DNA of 64,000 nt from Rattus norvegicus (Eukaryota; Chordata; Mammalia; Rodentia; Muridae), in assembly GCF_036323735.1 (NCBI RefSeq), contig NC_086033.1, forward strand, positions 3,407,826 to 3,471,825. The letters are read 5' to 3'. Under the pieces are notes generated by a model. It worked only from the letters and a program-made list of their open reading frames with translations, made no database searches and had not been told where the DNA came from. Positions within the stretch are counted from its first letter, which is position 1. Each line of letters starts with the position of its first letter. Positions 52,745-63,052 of the stretch are shown one piece after another. The position numbers and the translations under genes were made by a program.

Positions 52745-53760
52745 GAAAAGTCAGAACCAGACTTTGCCTACTTTGTAATTTAGCTGAGTCTCCTGGACAC
52801 TGAGGGGTGGGTTGTTTCTTTGTACATTTACTTTGAAACAGAGTCTCACTATATAGACCTGACTGGCCTCAAACTCACTATGCAGACCAGGCTGGATTCA
52901 AACTCACAGCGATCTGTGTGCCTCTGCCTCTCAAGTGCTGGGGTTAATGGCTTTTACCATCCTCCCATGTTGGACTATTGGGTTCTGTAAGAATAGGAGC
53001 TAACAGGACATTTCGTTTAACCTGAGCTCGACTCTGCTCCTCATCTGGAAAGTGGACATACCCTAGGAGAGCAGATCTCAAGAGAAGAGAGAGACAGACA
53101 GCAGTGGCGGGTGGAGTGTAACTTAGGAGCTAGTTGTGAATTTAAGTGGGTGGCACACGCCCTCCTGGCCTGTCAGTTCTGCCCACTGCCTTCCTGAAGA
53201 GGAACAAAAAGTAAACATTATGTCTGAGAGGGTTTTCTTCGTGTTCTTTCTTCTTCCAGTGGCTGCAGGTACTGATGGCCAGTTTTTGATCAGCTCCTGT
53301 CACTGTCTCCTCTGTGGAGGGGACAGTTGGCCCCACAGGTTGACGGCTAAGCTTGAGCCTCAGGCTGGATGGGAGGCCACAGCTCAAAACCCCCGGGGCA
53401 CCCAGGGGTAACATTATCCTGCCAGAGCTGAACAAGGAAGTGAGTGTTTAGAGTAACCTCAAGAACGTCGTGGGCGTTTCCTCTGTCAGGGAAACAAGAA
53501 ACCACAGTGAGATAATGGATAACTATATTCAGGTCACAGATTATCAGCTGTCACTGCTGCTTCCTGTTCAGAATTCGATGAAACTTTCTAGTCACTGAGC
53601 CTTGCGGACACTGTGAGCGTGAGCGCTATAAGGCTTGAGTTCTGCCTGGGGGTCTGGCGTAGCCCAGAGTGGGGAGTTGGGTCTTTTTGGGTGTGTGTGG
53701 CGTGTAGGTGTGGATAAAGTTCCACGAGTCAGTCCATATTTGTTTGCTGTTGGTTTGTTT
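52745..53760. other. Mostly unassigned, with B1 and MIR traces
   Basis: 52830-52960 carries an antisense B1-type stretch (gaaacagagtctcactatat, cagaccaggctggattcaaa, caagtgctggggttaatggc). 53015-53080 (acctgagctcgactctgctc, ctcatctggaaagtggacat) may be a MIR core. The rest has no named feature. Opposing open frames at 53136-53435 are unsupported. Confidence 0.45.
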
Positions 53761-53761
53761 T

Positions 53762-53957
53762 GTTTTTGAAGCATGGTCTTATATAGGCCAAGCTGGATCC
53801 AGACTTTCTGTGCACCAAGGATGGCCTTGGACCTCTTCTCCTCCTATATCCACCTCCTGAGTGCTAGAATTACAAGGGTGCACCACCATGGCCACTGTAT
53901 GCCATGCTATAAGTTAGGCAAGCCTCCTACCAGCTGAGCCATGCCCCAAGCCCTGGG
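53762..53957 (-). mobile_element. B1 and ID-like SINE, inverted
   Basis: B1 53762-53895: ttgaagcatggtcttatata, gagtgctagaattacaaggg. ID-like 53896-53957: ctataagttaggcaagcctc, ctaccagctgagccatgccc. Confidence 0.65.
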
Positions 53958-54315
53958 ATCTACTTCTTAGAAGAGAAGGTGGTAGGTAAGAGACCAATAG
54001 CAAGGGTTAATTTCACTAAGTTTACAGTATTTGTCAGGCTTTTGAGCTAAGAGGTCTCTGTGCATTGCCCTGGTTGAGTCTCAAAACCACCTTTGAGAAA
54101 GTAATGTCCAGTCGTCAAAGTGCTACAACTGGGAAACAGAGCGGGACTTTTCTATTCCCTCCCTACTCTGTCCCTCCCTTTCTCCCTTCCTTCCTTCTTC
54201 CCTCTTCTTCCTCAACTTCTCTCTCATTTGCATACATTTCCATCATTCCTCGGAGTTCTGTCATTCATACCCCTTTCCAGGAAATAGTTGCTGCTCCTAT
54301 CCCCAGACACGCTCT

Positions 54316-54458
54316 TTTTGGGGTTTTATGAGACAGGTTTCCCTGTGTGGTCCTTGCTGTCCTGGAACTCACCAAGTAAAGCAGGCTGGCCTCAAACTCC
54401 AACAGCCCCTGTCTCCCAAATGCTGGGATTAAAGAGGTGTGTGCCACCACTGTCTAGA
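54316..54458 (-). mobile_element. B1 SINE
   Basis: tatgagacaggtttccctgt, gtggtccttgctgtcctgga, agcaggctggcctcaaactc, ctgggattaaagaggtgtgt. About ten bases missing in the middle. Confidence 0.88.
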
Positions 54459-54476
54459 AATAACCAAAGTTTAGTT

Positions 54477-54900
54477 TCTGTCCTCCAGGGTTGGTTCTTA
54501 ACCACTCTTGTACTTCAAACCAACATCCCTGATTCCAATTTGATTTGCTTCACAGAGTCTATCTGAGACGTATGATTTTGTATGCACCAGCACATCGCTC
54601 CAATCTTACTACCAAGTAACATTCCATTTTATGAATTTTCAACTCAATTTATTTATCCAGGCTGGATTTGGATCCCCTCCCTCCCCCCTGGTTTTAGATT
54701 ATTTTGAATAACACTGCCACGAACATTCTTCTTAGTTAGGGGTATTTAACGTTTTATTAAATACTGTACTGTCAGAGAAATGAGGACCATTCCATACTCC
54801 CGGAAATCGTAGACCAGAGTTCTAGCTCTTTCACACTCTTGACAACACATAAAATTATTGTTCTGTTCAATTATAGTGAGTATGAGAAATTGATCTTTCT
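54477..54900 (-). mobile_element. Ancient L1 fragment, inverted
   Basis: agtaacattccattttatga, ttttgaataacactgccacg, aacattcttcttag and tctttcacactcttgacaac are in the order of the antisense L1 post-RT region. Confidence 0.65.
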
Positions 54901-55599
54901 AATTCCAGAACCTATGCATCGTTATAAAATACTGGGGTGGAGCTCCAGCCATATCCGTGGCTCTCTGTTGGGGACTGGGATGAGAGAACAGAGAGACACA
55001 CTCCTGGCAGAAGGGATAGAAAGGGGCTACTTACGACAGCTGGGTGCCAAGAAGCCTATCTTCCCTATCATCTCTTGATAGGGTGCAACATGCCATTTTC
55101 TAGGAACAGCGCTGTTGGAGAAAGCTCTCTCGTGGCTTCTGGTACAAAGGCGTGCGTGCCAAGCGTGCGGCCAGTGTGGTTAGAACCTATGGTAGAGTCA
55201 GCCCTGTTCTTTCCGAAGAGCTTGAAGTGGTTCAGGCCAGAACATCAAAGGGCCCTCAAGGATGGGCCTGTCCCAGGAGGCACTGCAGTGCAGAGTGTAA
55301 AAACCTTCTGACTATACTCCAGCCTGGCCCTCTCCCTAAACCACTGGACACCTCTCTTTTCTTACTATTGAATCAAGGCAAAGACGCCTGCCTGTATTCA
55401 ATGCCCCATAGGTCTCTCTCCAGGCTCCAGGCTGTTCCTAGGGTGCCTGCTCCCTTAGTAGACCGTCTCCTCATCCTGCTGCTGACCTATGAGCAGGTAT
55501 TCATGCGCAGGATAACCTCTCATGTTACAAAAAGTGCCCCACGGAAAGTGTGCTCCCCAGGGATGCCCTCCCTGCCAGTTGATCTGGCCGACTACCATC
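54901..55599. other. Stretch with no recognised gene
   Basis: Overlapping plus-strand open frames of 124 and 150 codons (54937-55604) lie here. I find no domain, no start context and no splice-bounded exon that would support them. The downstream part grades into an L2 remnant. Confidence 0.4.
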
Positions 55600-55800
55600 C
55601 CTGAGAACTCAGCTCAAGCAATACGTTTGCTGTGAAACCTTCTCTAGTCGTTCCCTTGTTCTGCTGAAAGACAGAGGAACCCGTGTTGTGTTTTCTGCAC
55701 CTCCTGACTCCACACTGTCTTCTCACCAGACTATGAATTTACAGAGTGCACGTCAGGAGCGTAGAGTCTCAATAAACACTGACTGACTGAGTAAATTTAC
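55600..55800 (+). mobile_element. LINE-2 3' remnant
   Basis: gagaactcagctcaagcaat, gtgaaaccttctctagtcgt, ccagactatgaatttacaga and gtctcaataaacactgactg match the L2 3' end pattern (serum-protein-like actgtgag block followed by a caataaa tail). Confidence 0.65.
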
Positions 55801-56170
55801 GATTGAGTGATTAAAGGAAGGGATCTTAAATGAAAATGAAACATGGAGACATTAAAAACATAAAAATTAAAACAGTCATCCCTCAAAAATATATGCAGTC
55901 AAAATATATGCAGGTATATATTCTATGAGCTAGCCAAGCAGTGTTTTAGTTTCCTTTTTTGTTTATTTCTTGAAACAGTATTTCATTATGTAGCCTTTAA
56001 CTCACAGCTATGCCCCTGCTCCTGTCTGAGTGCGGGTAGTAGATATTTTTTATATTACCATTCGTTTGTAGGTCAAGGGAGTATAGCTGTTCAGTGCTAG
56101 TGAATTTCATGAAGGACTCGCAAGGTCCTGGGTTAAATCCCCAGCACCAAATAAACAATTTGTAAAAACT

Positions 56171-56285
56171 AAGGACTGCTGGAAGCTCGCCTGTCACCCA
56201 GCCCTCGGAAGGCCGAGGCAGAAAGATCATATATTTAAAGCCATCCTGCTCTACACAGGGAGACCCTTGTTTCAAAAACAAAAAA
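56171..56285 (+). mobile_element. B1 SINE, old
   Basis: tcgcctgtcacccagccctc, ggaaggccgaggcagaaaga, cctgctctacacagggagac, and an A-rich tail. Preceded at 56113-56160 by an ID-like fragment (caaggtcctgggttaaatcc). Confidence 0.7.
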
Positions 56286-56396
56286 TTAGAAGAAAGGAAA
56301 CAACAAAAACAAATGCAAGTTGAAGGAACAAATCAGAGAGAGAGAAAAAAATTAAGGGCTTGGTTTTCCTTTCTGTGTATCTTCCTGAGAGCTCTT

Positions 56397-56496
56397 TTTT
56401 TTTTTTTTCTTTTTTCTTTTTTTCGGAGCTGGGGACCGAACCCAGGGCCTTGTGCTTGCTAGGCAAGCGCTCTACCACTGAGCTAAATCCCCAACC
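56397..56496 (-). mobile_element. ID element, copy 5, with target-site duplication
   Basis: Antisense ID with a T-rich tail at the left. tcctgagagctctt is present at 56383-56396 and 56501-56514. BC1-like stem form with one change (cagggccttgtgcttgctag). Confidence 0.96.
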
Positions 56497-56559
56497 ACCC
56501 TCCTGAGAGCTCTTAAAGAATTCCCTATTCATTTACTCAAAATAATTACATTAAATTTA

Positions 56560-56714
56560 TTATTAGTGTGGCCATGTGTGTGCGTGTATAGGAATCACAG
56601 AACAACTCTGTGAGTTGGTTCTCTCCTACTAACTTCACGTGGCTTCCGGGCATCAAAATCAAGTTGCCAGGCTTCTACATAGCACTTTACCTGCTGAGTC
56701 ATCTTGCTGGCCCA
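56560..56714 (-). mobile_element. B4/RSINE1 SINE, inverted
   Basis: gagttggttctctcctacta, cgtggcttccgggcatcaaa, atcaagttgccaggcttcta, tttacctgctgagtcatctt, gctggccc. Confidence 0.8.
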
Positions 56715-56830
56715 AAAAATGGTGGAGGTGGTGGCAGTGGCGGTTTGAGACAGGTTCTTACGTTATAGCTCAACTGGCCTGGAAGTTACCAGATAGGCCC
56801 GAAGCTCGCCCCGCCATCCTCCTACTTTAG
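56715..56830 (-). mobile_element. B1 SINE, old
   Basis: ggtttgagacaggttcttac, gttatagctcaactggcctg. Diverged second half. Confidence 0.55.
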
Positions 56831-57799
56831 ACCCCTGAACAGCATTCATTCATCTTAATACAGCACATTTAATACATGTGCACTGTAACCAAGTCAGACA
56901 GTACGGAAATGCAGAAGTGCAAAGATAAACATCTCCTATGTGAGCCTATAAATATGTTTCTAATTATTTAAAAGACAAGCAATACTGTGCCATGGGACTG
57001 CATTTCATACACTGCCTTTTTATTTAGCTCATGGACATCTTTGTATAATATAATATTATAAATATCATATATATTATAAATATCATATATATATATATAC
57101 ATATATATCCCCTTCTTTTTAATGGCCACATGGCATTGCACTGAAATGTGCACTATAACTTAGATGCTTCCTATGACTGTGATAACATAGCATATTCTCT
57201 CATAAACACAGAGCCCCCAAAAGAAAAGTTAAGTGACAGTTTGGGACGTGAGATGACATGTTCATCACAGGAAGGATGCTATGGGTCCCAGAAAAGGCAC
57301 AAACAAGAAAGACTTTCGATAGCACATGTACATCCAGGGACAAAATTGGAAGGCGTAAATGCCCCCGTAGAGAGAGCCATCAGGCCTTCCTGCCAGGGCT
57401 CACGTTTCATTGGCTGGGACACAGAGGGGTCCTGGATCCCCAGAAGAAGTATCCAGGAACATAAACTGAATGTAGGAAGCAGTTTGCTTTACACGAACAA
57501 ATTGGTTTTGCAGAAACAGGAAATTACTCTCATACTTTAAGTCTGAAAATAGAAGAAATATGCTGGATGCAGAGGGATTTGGGGAATTTGGCTCGCGTCG
57601 CGAAGTGACTTTTATGTGCATTTTGAATCTGACAATTATGCACTTCCCAGAAAGCCTTTTAGTGAGAACCAAGAATGTTCACACAGTAAGAGACCAGCGA
57701 AGAAAACACTTGTAACTATGCCTGTTCTCAAAGGCACGGGGCCCTTTACACGCTGAAGGGGAGAGCATAGAGCCTACGGCCTGACCTCCTCTTCAATCT
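56831..57799. other. Mostly unassigned, with an AT microsatellite
   Basis: TATA-rich alternating sequence at 57040-57105. The remainder shows no family I recognise. The 130-codon frame at 57148-57540 has no domain support. Confidence 0.4.
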
Positions 57800-58031
57800 G
57801 GCTTTCTGGTTTCTGCCGCTGGCCCTGGTGGTTTCCTGCCTAGTTCATTTGGTGACACTCAGAGCCTGTGCATACACCTGCCTCTGTCCGGAAGATGCTT
57901 TCTCGCTCCCTAACCCTCCAGATTGCTACACTTCAGCTACTCCTTCCACATGTTCATCCTCAGCCTCAGCGTAACGCAAGCCGTCCCCAAATTCTCAGTG
58001 TAAGGTTCCGCGTCTACATTCCATGACAACC

Positions 58032-58066
<35 letters not shown>

Positions 58067-58235
58067 GTTTTTCGTCTTTAGAGCAGCTACCATAATGACA
58101 GGAACACACTGATCTGTGTGGCTGCTGAGTGAGACGATGATAGCTCCCCTGGGAAGCATGTTTATCTCTTCATGACTGAATCCTGAAGCCCTATAAAGGT
58201 CTGACACGGAGTAGGTACCCTCTAAAAGTTGCAAA
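57800..58235 (+). mobile_element. LINE-2 3' remnant with a (CTGT)n insert
   Basis: gcctagttcatttggtgaca, gcctctgtccggaagatgct, ctacacttcagctactcctt and later gtctgacacggagtaggtac have the order of an L2 3' region. A (CTGT)n run at 58028-58067 lies within. Confidence 0.55.
58022..58067. repeat. (CTGT)n microsatellite
   Basis: Ten to eleven CTGT units, uninterrupted. Confidence 0.95.
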
Positions 58236-58468
58236 GTGACTGTCTTAAAGGGTGATCTCTGTCAGAATTGTAAACGCGTTATGGCGTGGCTCAATCATCC
58301 CGACTAAACATCTATCTGTCCTATAGAAAAGTGCACATTGTACTAAGATGTCAGTACAAGTCTGTTGGTTAATGTACTACCTCTCTTGGCAGATGCTTAG
58401 AGTGAGTCCACCGTGTGGTACATTTGTCAACGGAGTACTATGTAACCATTAAAAAATAATGAGATTGG

Positions 58469-58618
58469 GCTGGAGAGATGGCTCAGTGGTTAAGAGCATC
58501 GACTGCTCTTCCAGAGGTCCTGAGTTCAATTCCCAGCAACCACAAGGTGGCTCACAACCATCTGTAAAGAGATCCGATGCCCTCTTCTGGTGTGTCTGAG
58601 GACAGCTACAGTGTACAG
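58469..58618 (+). mobile_element. B2 SINE, 5' part, fused to B1
   Basis: ggctggagagatggctcagt to gacagctacagtgtac. It stops short of the B2 tail and passes straight into a B1 3' part at 58619. Confidence 0.93.
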
Positions 58619-58720
58619 AGGCAGGCAGGTCTCTGGGTTTGAGGCCAGCCCGGTCTACAGAGTGAGTTTCAGGACAGCCAAGGCTTCACAGAGAAACCTT
58701 GTCTCAAAAAACAACACAAA
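58619..58720 (+). mobile_element. B1 SINE, 3' part, fused to B2
   Basis: agaggcaggcaggtctctgg, gaggccagcccggtctacag, agtgagtttcaggacagcca, and an A-rich tail. The B1 head is absent. Confidence 0.92.
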
Positions 58721-58909
58721 AGTATTATAAACCAGAGGTCGTGAATGCCACGGCACACGGGTGCAGGTCAGAGGAAAGCTTTGTGGAGTTGGTGTCTCTC
58801 TCCATTTTGACATGGGGTCCTGCAAATGGACTCAAGTCCTCCAGCTTGATCAATGAGCTGGAGCCATCCCGACAGTCCTTTTGTTTTGAACAGTCTATTT
58901 TGTCTATTT

Positions 58910-59013
58910 TGTTTTGAAAAAGTGTCTCACGAAAGGCCCAGACTCTCTTTGAACCTGTAACCGCCCGTTTCAGCCTCCCAAGTACCAGCAATTACAGGCT
59001 CGCGTCACCAGGC
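58910..59013 (-). mobile_element. B1 SINE, old
   Basis: ttgttttgaaaaagtgtctc, ttcagcctcccaagtaccag, caattacaggctcgcgtcac. Confidence 0.65.
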
Positions 59014-59189
59014 CTACTCTGAGACTCTTGTGCTCACTTGCAGTTTTATTCTGAACTTAATGCGCCTTTAAAATTTGAAGTCTGTTTCTAAAAGGCCTAC
59101 AAGCCATATGTAGGATTCTAATTACTTATTTTAATCGATGTGCTTTCTGAATTTTATAGAACACGTTACTTTTATAATCAAAAACTACT

Positions 59190-59280
59190 AAAGGAGCTGG
59201 GGTTATTTCTTAGAGGTAATTCAATTGCCAAGCATGCATGACACGCTGGGTTCAATCCTCAGGACCAGGGGAGAAAGAAA
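59190..59280 (+). mobile_element. Old tRNA-derived SINE (ID-like)
   Basis: aaaggagctggggttatttc, caattgccaagcatgcatga, cacgctgggttcaatcctca. Its A/G-rich tail leads to a B1 head. Confidence 0.65.
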
Positions 59281-59761
59281 AGGGCGCCAGACACGGTGGC
59301 TGTCTTAGTTACTTTTCAGTTGATACGATAAAATACCCTGACGATAGGAGCTTACGGACGAAAAGGTTTGTTTCTATTCAGCTGACAGTTCATCATGGTG
59401 GGGGACTCACTCCTCAGGAACTTGTGGGAGCGGCTCGTTTTGCATCCATGTCGGGAGGCAGAGAATAATAAATGGATATGGTCACTTCACTGTCTCGCTT
59501 TATACAGTCTGGGATTCCAGCCCAGAGATGAGCTCTGCCTGCCTTGGGTGGGTCTTCCTACCTCAGTTCTGATGATGCCACACAAGTGTGGCCAGAAGTC
59601 CCTCTCCCAGGTGATCCTCAGTCTCATCAAGGTGACAGCTGAGATTAACCATCCCAGTGGCACCTGCCTATTACCCCAGCACTTGAAAGGTCATGGCAGG
59701 AGGATTGCAAGTTCACGGGCAGCCTGACATACACAAGAAGAACCAGTCTCAATTACCTCCC
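59281..59761 (+). mobile_element. B1 SINE split by an LTR-like repeat
   Basis: Head at 59281-59300 (gggcgccagacacggtggc). The rest is at 59657-59761 (gtggcacctgcctattaccc, aggaggattgcaagttcacg). The two pieces share the 5-mer gtggc at the break. Confidence 0.75.
59301..59656 (+). mobile_element. LTR-like rodent repeat, copy 3, inside B1
   Basis: Starts tgtcttagttacttttcagt and ends accatccca (TG...CA), 356 bp, flanked by perfect 5-bp gtggc copies (59296-59300 and 59657-59661). The start is the reverse complement of the ends of the repeats at 7014-7408 and 31972-32315. This copy gives the clearest ends of the family. Confidence 0.72.
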
Positions 59762-59801
59762 CCAACGAATAAACAAAACAAATAAACAAAAAACCAAAAC
59801 A

Positions 59802-59985
59802 GGGTTGGAGAGATGGCTCTGAGGTTTAGAGCACTGACTGCTCTTCCAGAGGTCCTGAGTTCAAATCCCAGCAACCACATGGTGGCTCACAACCATCTGT
59901 AATGGGATCCGATGCCCTCTTCTGGTGTCTCTGAAGACAGCTACAGTGTACTTATATATAATAAATAAATTAAATATTTTTAAAA
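59802..59985 (+). mobile_element. B2 SINE
   Basis: ggttggagagatggctctga to gtgtacttatatataataaa with an AT-rich tail. Confidence 0.94.
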
Positions 59986-60012
59986 AGATGGCACCATTTA
60001 AAAAACAAAACA

Positions 60013-60095
60013 GGGGTTGGGGATTTAGCTCAGTGGTAGAGCGCTTGCCTAGCAAGCGCAAGGCCCTGGGTTCAGCCCCCAGCTCCAAAAAAAAA
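60013..60095 (+). mobile_element. ID element, copy 6 (BC1-like form)
   Basis: ggggttggggatttagctca, gagcgcttgcctagcaagcg, ggccctgggttcagccccca, then A-tail. The perfect hairpin cgcttgc/gcaagcg around cta is retained. aaaacaaaacag-like sequence stands on both sides. Confidence 0.96.
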
Positions 60096-60145
60096 GGAAA
60101 AAAAACAAACAAAACAAGAAATACCAAAGATTGAGGAAAAAGGAA

Positions 60146-60280
60146 AAAGCCTGACATGGTGCTTCTTGCCTTTAGCCCAGCGCTTGAGCGGTAGAAGCAG
60201 GTAGGTAATTCTCTGAAGTTTAAGGCCAGCCTGGTCAACGTTATTCTAGGATAGCCAGAGCTGTAGAGTGAGATCCTGTA
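60146..60280 (+). mobile_element. B1 SINE
   Basis: cctgacatggtgcttcttgc, cagcgcttgagcggtagaag, taaggccagcctggtcaacg. Confidence 0.78.
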
Positions 60281-60607
60281 GAAGGGAGTGGGGGTGGGGG
60301 GGACAAAGACACTATTCTTACACCATTCTGGGTATTCAAATATAAACAGAGAAACAGGCTAGTGTGCAACATACTCATAGGTCGCTGGCCAACAGTAGCA
60401 TTGCACATGCCTTCCCCTGAACACCTAGAAGCTGACTTTTTCACCCACACAGTCTACCCCTAAGAGGCATGAAGCATGTGTGACGACAGTGTTTGTGGTG
60501 CTTTGAAATATGGATCCAAATGTCACATAGCCACTACTTTCTCTAATCTCTAAGGGACACCTCAGAAGATCCTGCCATTAGCTGTGTGAAATTTTGTGTA
60601 GTTGTAC
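60281..60607. other. Stretch with no recognised feature
   Basis: A short G-run (ggggtggggggg, 60290-60301) is the only marked feature. No coding evidence. Confidence 0.45.
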
Positions 60608-60762
60608 TTATTTATTTGAGAGGAGGCGTGCCATAGAGCATGTTTGGAGGTCAGAGAAAAACTTACCGGGGTTGTTTCTTTCCTTGTGTGTTCTGGGGAT
60701 CCCAGTCAGATCATCAGGCTTCGCCATAAGACCCTTTACCCTCTGAGCCGTTTTGCCATCTC
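60608..60762 (-). mobile_element. B4/RSINE1 SINE, inverted
   Basis: gtttggaggtcagagaaaaa, cccagtcagatcatcaggct, accctttaccctctgagccg, ttttgccatctc. Confidence 0.75.
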
Positions 60763-60824
60763 AGATGTGAACTGTTGTGTGTTTGTTTGGTTTCTTGGGT
60801 TCTTTTTTGCGGGGGTGCGCGGGG

Positions 60825-60942
60825 GAGTGTTTAAGGCTCTTTATATAGCCCTGGCTGTCCTGAAACTTACTCTGTAGATGAAGTTGGCCTTGAATTTGCA
60901 GAGATCCACCTGCCTCTGCCTCTCAAGTACTGGGATTAAAAC
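60825..60942 (-). mobile_element. B1 SINE
   Basis: ctttatatagccctggctgt, cctgaaacttactctgtaga, gcagagatccacctgcctct, ctcaagtactgggattaaaa. Confidence 0.85.
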
Positions 60943-61239
60943 CCAGAAACTAACTTCTTTAACTCTTGGTAAATCATGTTCGTCATTAGTAGGTACATTC
61001 TGGGTCTCCCACCCCAACCCCATTTGTGCTCTCTTGCTTATCCTTCTCCCCAACCCATAAGGTATGTGCATATTTAATGTGTAAGTCCTTTGGGCACACA
61101 GGTAATGAATAGATATGACTTTAGCACCTGTAACTGGTATTACAGCATAGACCTTAAGTCTCTCTTCCTTGTATAATACACACTTGTAAGAGTCTTTATA
61201 TGGCTCCAAGTCTACCTCATGACTGACTGCTATATAAAA

Positions 61240-61520
61240 CTGCTATGTGTACATTCAGACTCTTTATTTTCTGCTCCTCTGGTGAACACCAATTTGCCTC
61301 CATACCCACCCCTCTGATGAATACGCCTGCATATGCGCCATGTCTGAGATTGCTGGCTCACTGGGCAGACGTATTACACATTACACAACTATAGTCAGAC
61401 GGCATCCAAAACGGCTTGGCAAGCTTATACTGCCACTAGTGGTTGCTTTTCCTTCACTTCCTCCCCAAACTTGGTGGGTACCATCTCCCATGTCTTACTT
61501 TTGCTGACCTTATCAGTACG
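61240..61520 (-). mobile_element. Probable ancient L1 fragment, inverted
   Basis: gagattgctggctcactggg, gcatccaaaacggcttggca, cttatactgccactagtggt and ccttcacttcctccccaaac fit the antisense L1 region encoding the last part of ORF2. Strongly diverged. Confidence 0.5.
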
Positions 61521-61562
61521 AAGCGATAATAATTTGATTTTGTCGTTATTGTCGTTGTTTTG

Positions 61563-61627
61563 TGCTGGGAATTAAACCCCTGAACTCACACACAGCAAGC
61601 ATGCACTCTACGACTGAGTGACATTAA
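61563..61627 (-). mobile_element. Old tRNA-derived SINE (ID/B4-like)
   Basis: gctgggaattaaacccctga, cagcaagcatgcactctacg, actgagtgac. Confidence 0.6.
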
Positions 61628-61847
61628 CTTACACTGCTTAGCGAGCCCTAAGATTGAGCATCCACAGAAGTGGACATTCCTGGCTTCTTTGACACCTCCC
61701 TGTGGTATGTGATATTCTTCTGGAAGCTGTCTTGGAGAGGGCATGCACACACCACAACTGAGTGGCTAAAGAGGCCAGGAGTTTCCATTTCAACCCACCT
61801 CTCCATAGGTTTGCTGGCTATCCTTCTTACTCCAATTTTTAATCCCT

Positions 61848-62083
61848 TTTGTTTTCGAGGATGCAGAGTCTTCTGTATCCTAGGGTGGCCTCAGATTGCT
61901 ATGTAGATGAAAATGATCTCGACTTTCTAATCCTTTTGCCTCTCCTTCCCCAGTTCTGCGATTACAGAGGCTTGTCACCCAGTCCGGTTTATGCAGTAAC
62001 CGGAGTCAGCCTCAGCCTCAGGGCTTTGCGCATGCGCATGCTAGGCAAGCACTCGGTTAACTGAGCTACATCTCTGGTCCCTT
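61848..62083 (-). mobile_element. B1-like and ID-like SINE pair, inverted, old
   Basis: B1-like 61848-61993: tatcctagggtggcctcaga, ctgcgattacagaggcttgt. ID-like 62010-62083: cagggctttgcgcatgcgca, tgctaggcaagcactcggtt, aactgagctacatctctggt. Confidence 0.65.
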
Positions 62084-62202
62084 TGTCAGCCATTTTGATT
62101 TCTGTGATTTACGACTATATTCGTTGCTCAATTTTAACCAGATTTCTGTCCTTTTTCTTCAATGTACAGGATTTTCTTGTACATTTAAGAAATCCTAAGA
62201 AT

Positions 62203-62299
62203 GGGCTGGGGATTTAGCTCAGTGGTAGAGCGCTTACCTAGGAAGCGCAAGGCCCTGGGTTCGGTCCCCAGCCCCGAAAAAAAAGAACCAAAAAAAAAA
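62203..62299 (+). mobile_element. ID element, copy 7, with target-site duplication
   Basis: gggctggggatttagctcag to tccccagccccg plus an A-tail broken by gaacc. Perfect aagaaatcctaagaat duplication (62187-62202 and 62300-62315). Derived stem form. Confidence 0.98.
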
Positions 62300-62439
62300 A
62301 AGAAATCCTAAGAATAAGTAAGGTATGTTATAATATATAATAATATAATAATTCTAAGATAACATAACAAGATCAGATATTGTAAATATCTTATCCCAAA
62401 TGCACATCACTATTGTTTCAAAACTCTAGAGAGTAACTG

Positions 62440-62592
62440 TGTGTGTGGTGACACATGCCTTCCGTCCCAGTACTCAGGAAGCAGAGGCAGGTGATCTATG
62501 TGAGTTCAACACCATACTGGTCTACAAAGCACATTCCTGGACAGCTAGATCTATACAGAGAAACCCTGTCTCAAAAACAAACAAACAAACCC
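62440..62592 (+). mobile_element. B1 SINE with (CAAA)n tail
   Basis: gtggtgacacatgccttccg, actcaggaagcagaggcagg, acagagaaaccctgtctcaa, then (ACAA)n. Confidence 0.85.
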
Positions 62593-62765
62593 ATCCAGAG
62601 AGAGGTACATCATAGGAGGAGCAATCGTATGGTGTGCACAGATACCTGATGGGTTTTCTGGAAATGCTACAAAGATTTATTTTTTTAATCTACGTGGTTT
62701 TGTCCTATAACAAATTAAGCTATATGTTTGATTTAAGTCTTCTGTTTATTTTCCAATAACATATA

Positions 62766-63052
62766 TAGATTGGGGAGATAGTTCAGTCCCTGACATGCCT
62801 GTTGTATAAGCACTAGGACCTGCTCTCTAGTTACATGAAAAAGCCAGGCCTGGTGGTGTCCACTTGGAATCCCAGCGCTGAGTAGGCAGAGACAGGCAGA
62901 TCGCAGGAGTTCACTGGGCAGCCAGGCCGCCCTGGTCAGTAAGTCTCAGGCGCCGATGGGAGACTGTCTCAGGTGATGCTGACAAGTGATACCTGAAGTT
63001 GGCCTCTGGCCTCCGCACACACACGCACGCACATGCACACACATGCACACAC
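62766..63052 (+). mobile_element. B4 SINE (ID-B1 composite)
   Basis: An ID-like left part (ttggggagatagttcagtcc) is joined to a B1-like part (aaaagccaggcctggtggtg, aatcccagcgctgagtaggc), ending in a cctctggcctccgcacacac CA-rich tail. Confidence 0.75.

Noticed and set aside
55152..55604. 150-codon plus-strand open frame as a possible gene
   Set aside because: No recognisable domain, overlaps another open frame in a second phase, and grades into an L2 remnant.
60013..60095. tRNA gene (A- and B-boxes and a tRNA-like stem)
   Set aside because: It is an ID SINE related to BC1: A-tail, flanking repeats and several copies in the window, and no complete cloverleaf or anticodon arm.
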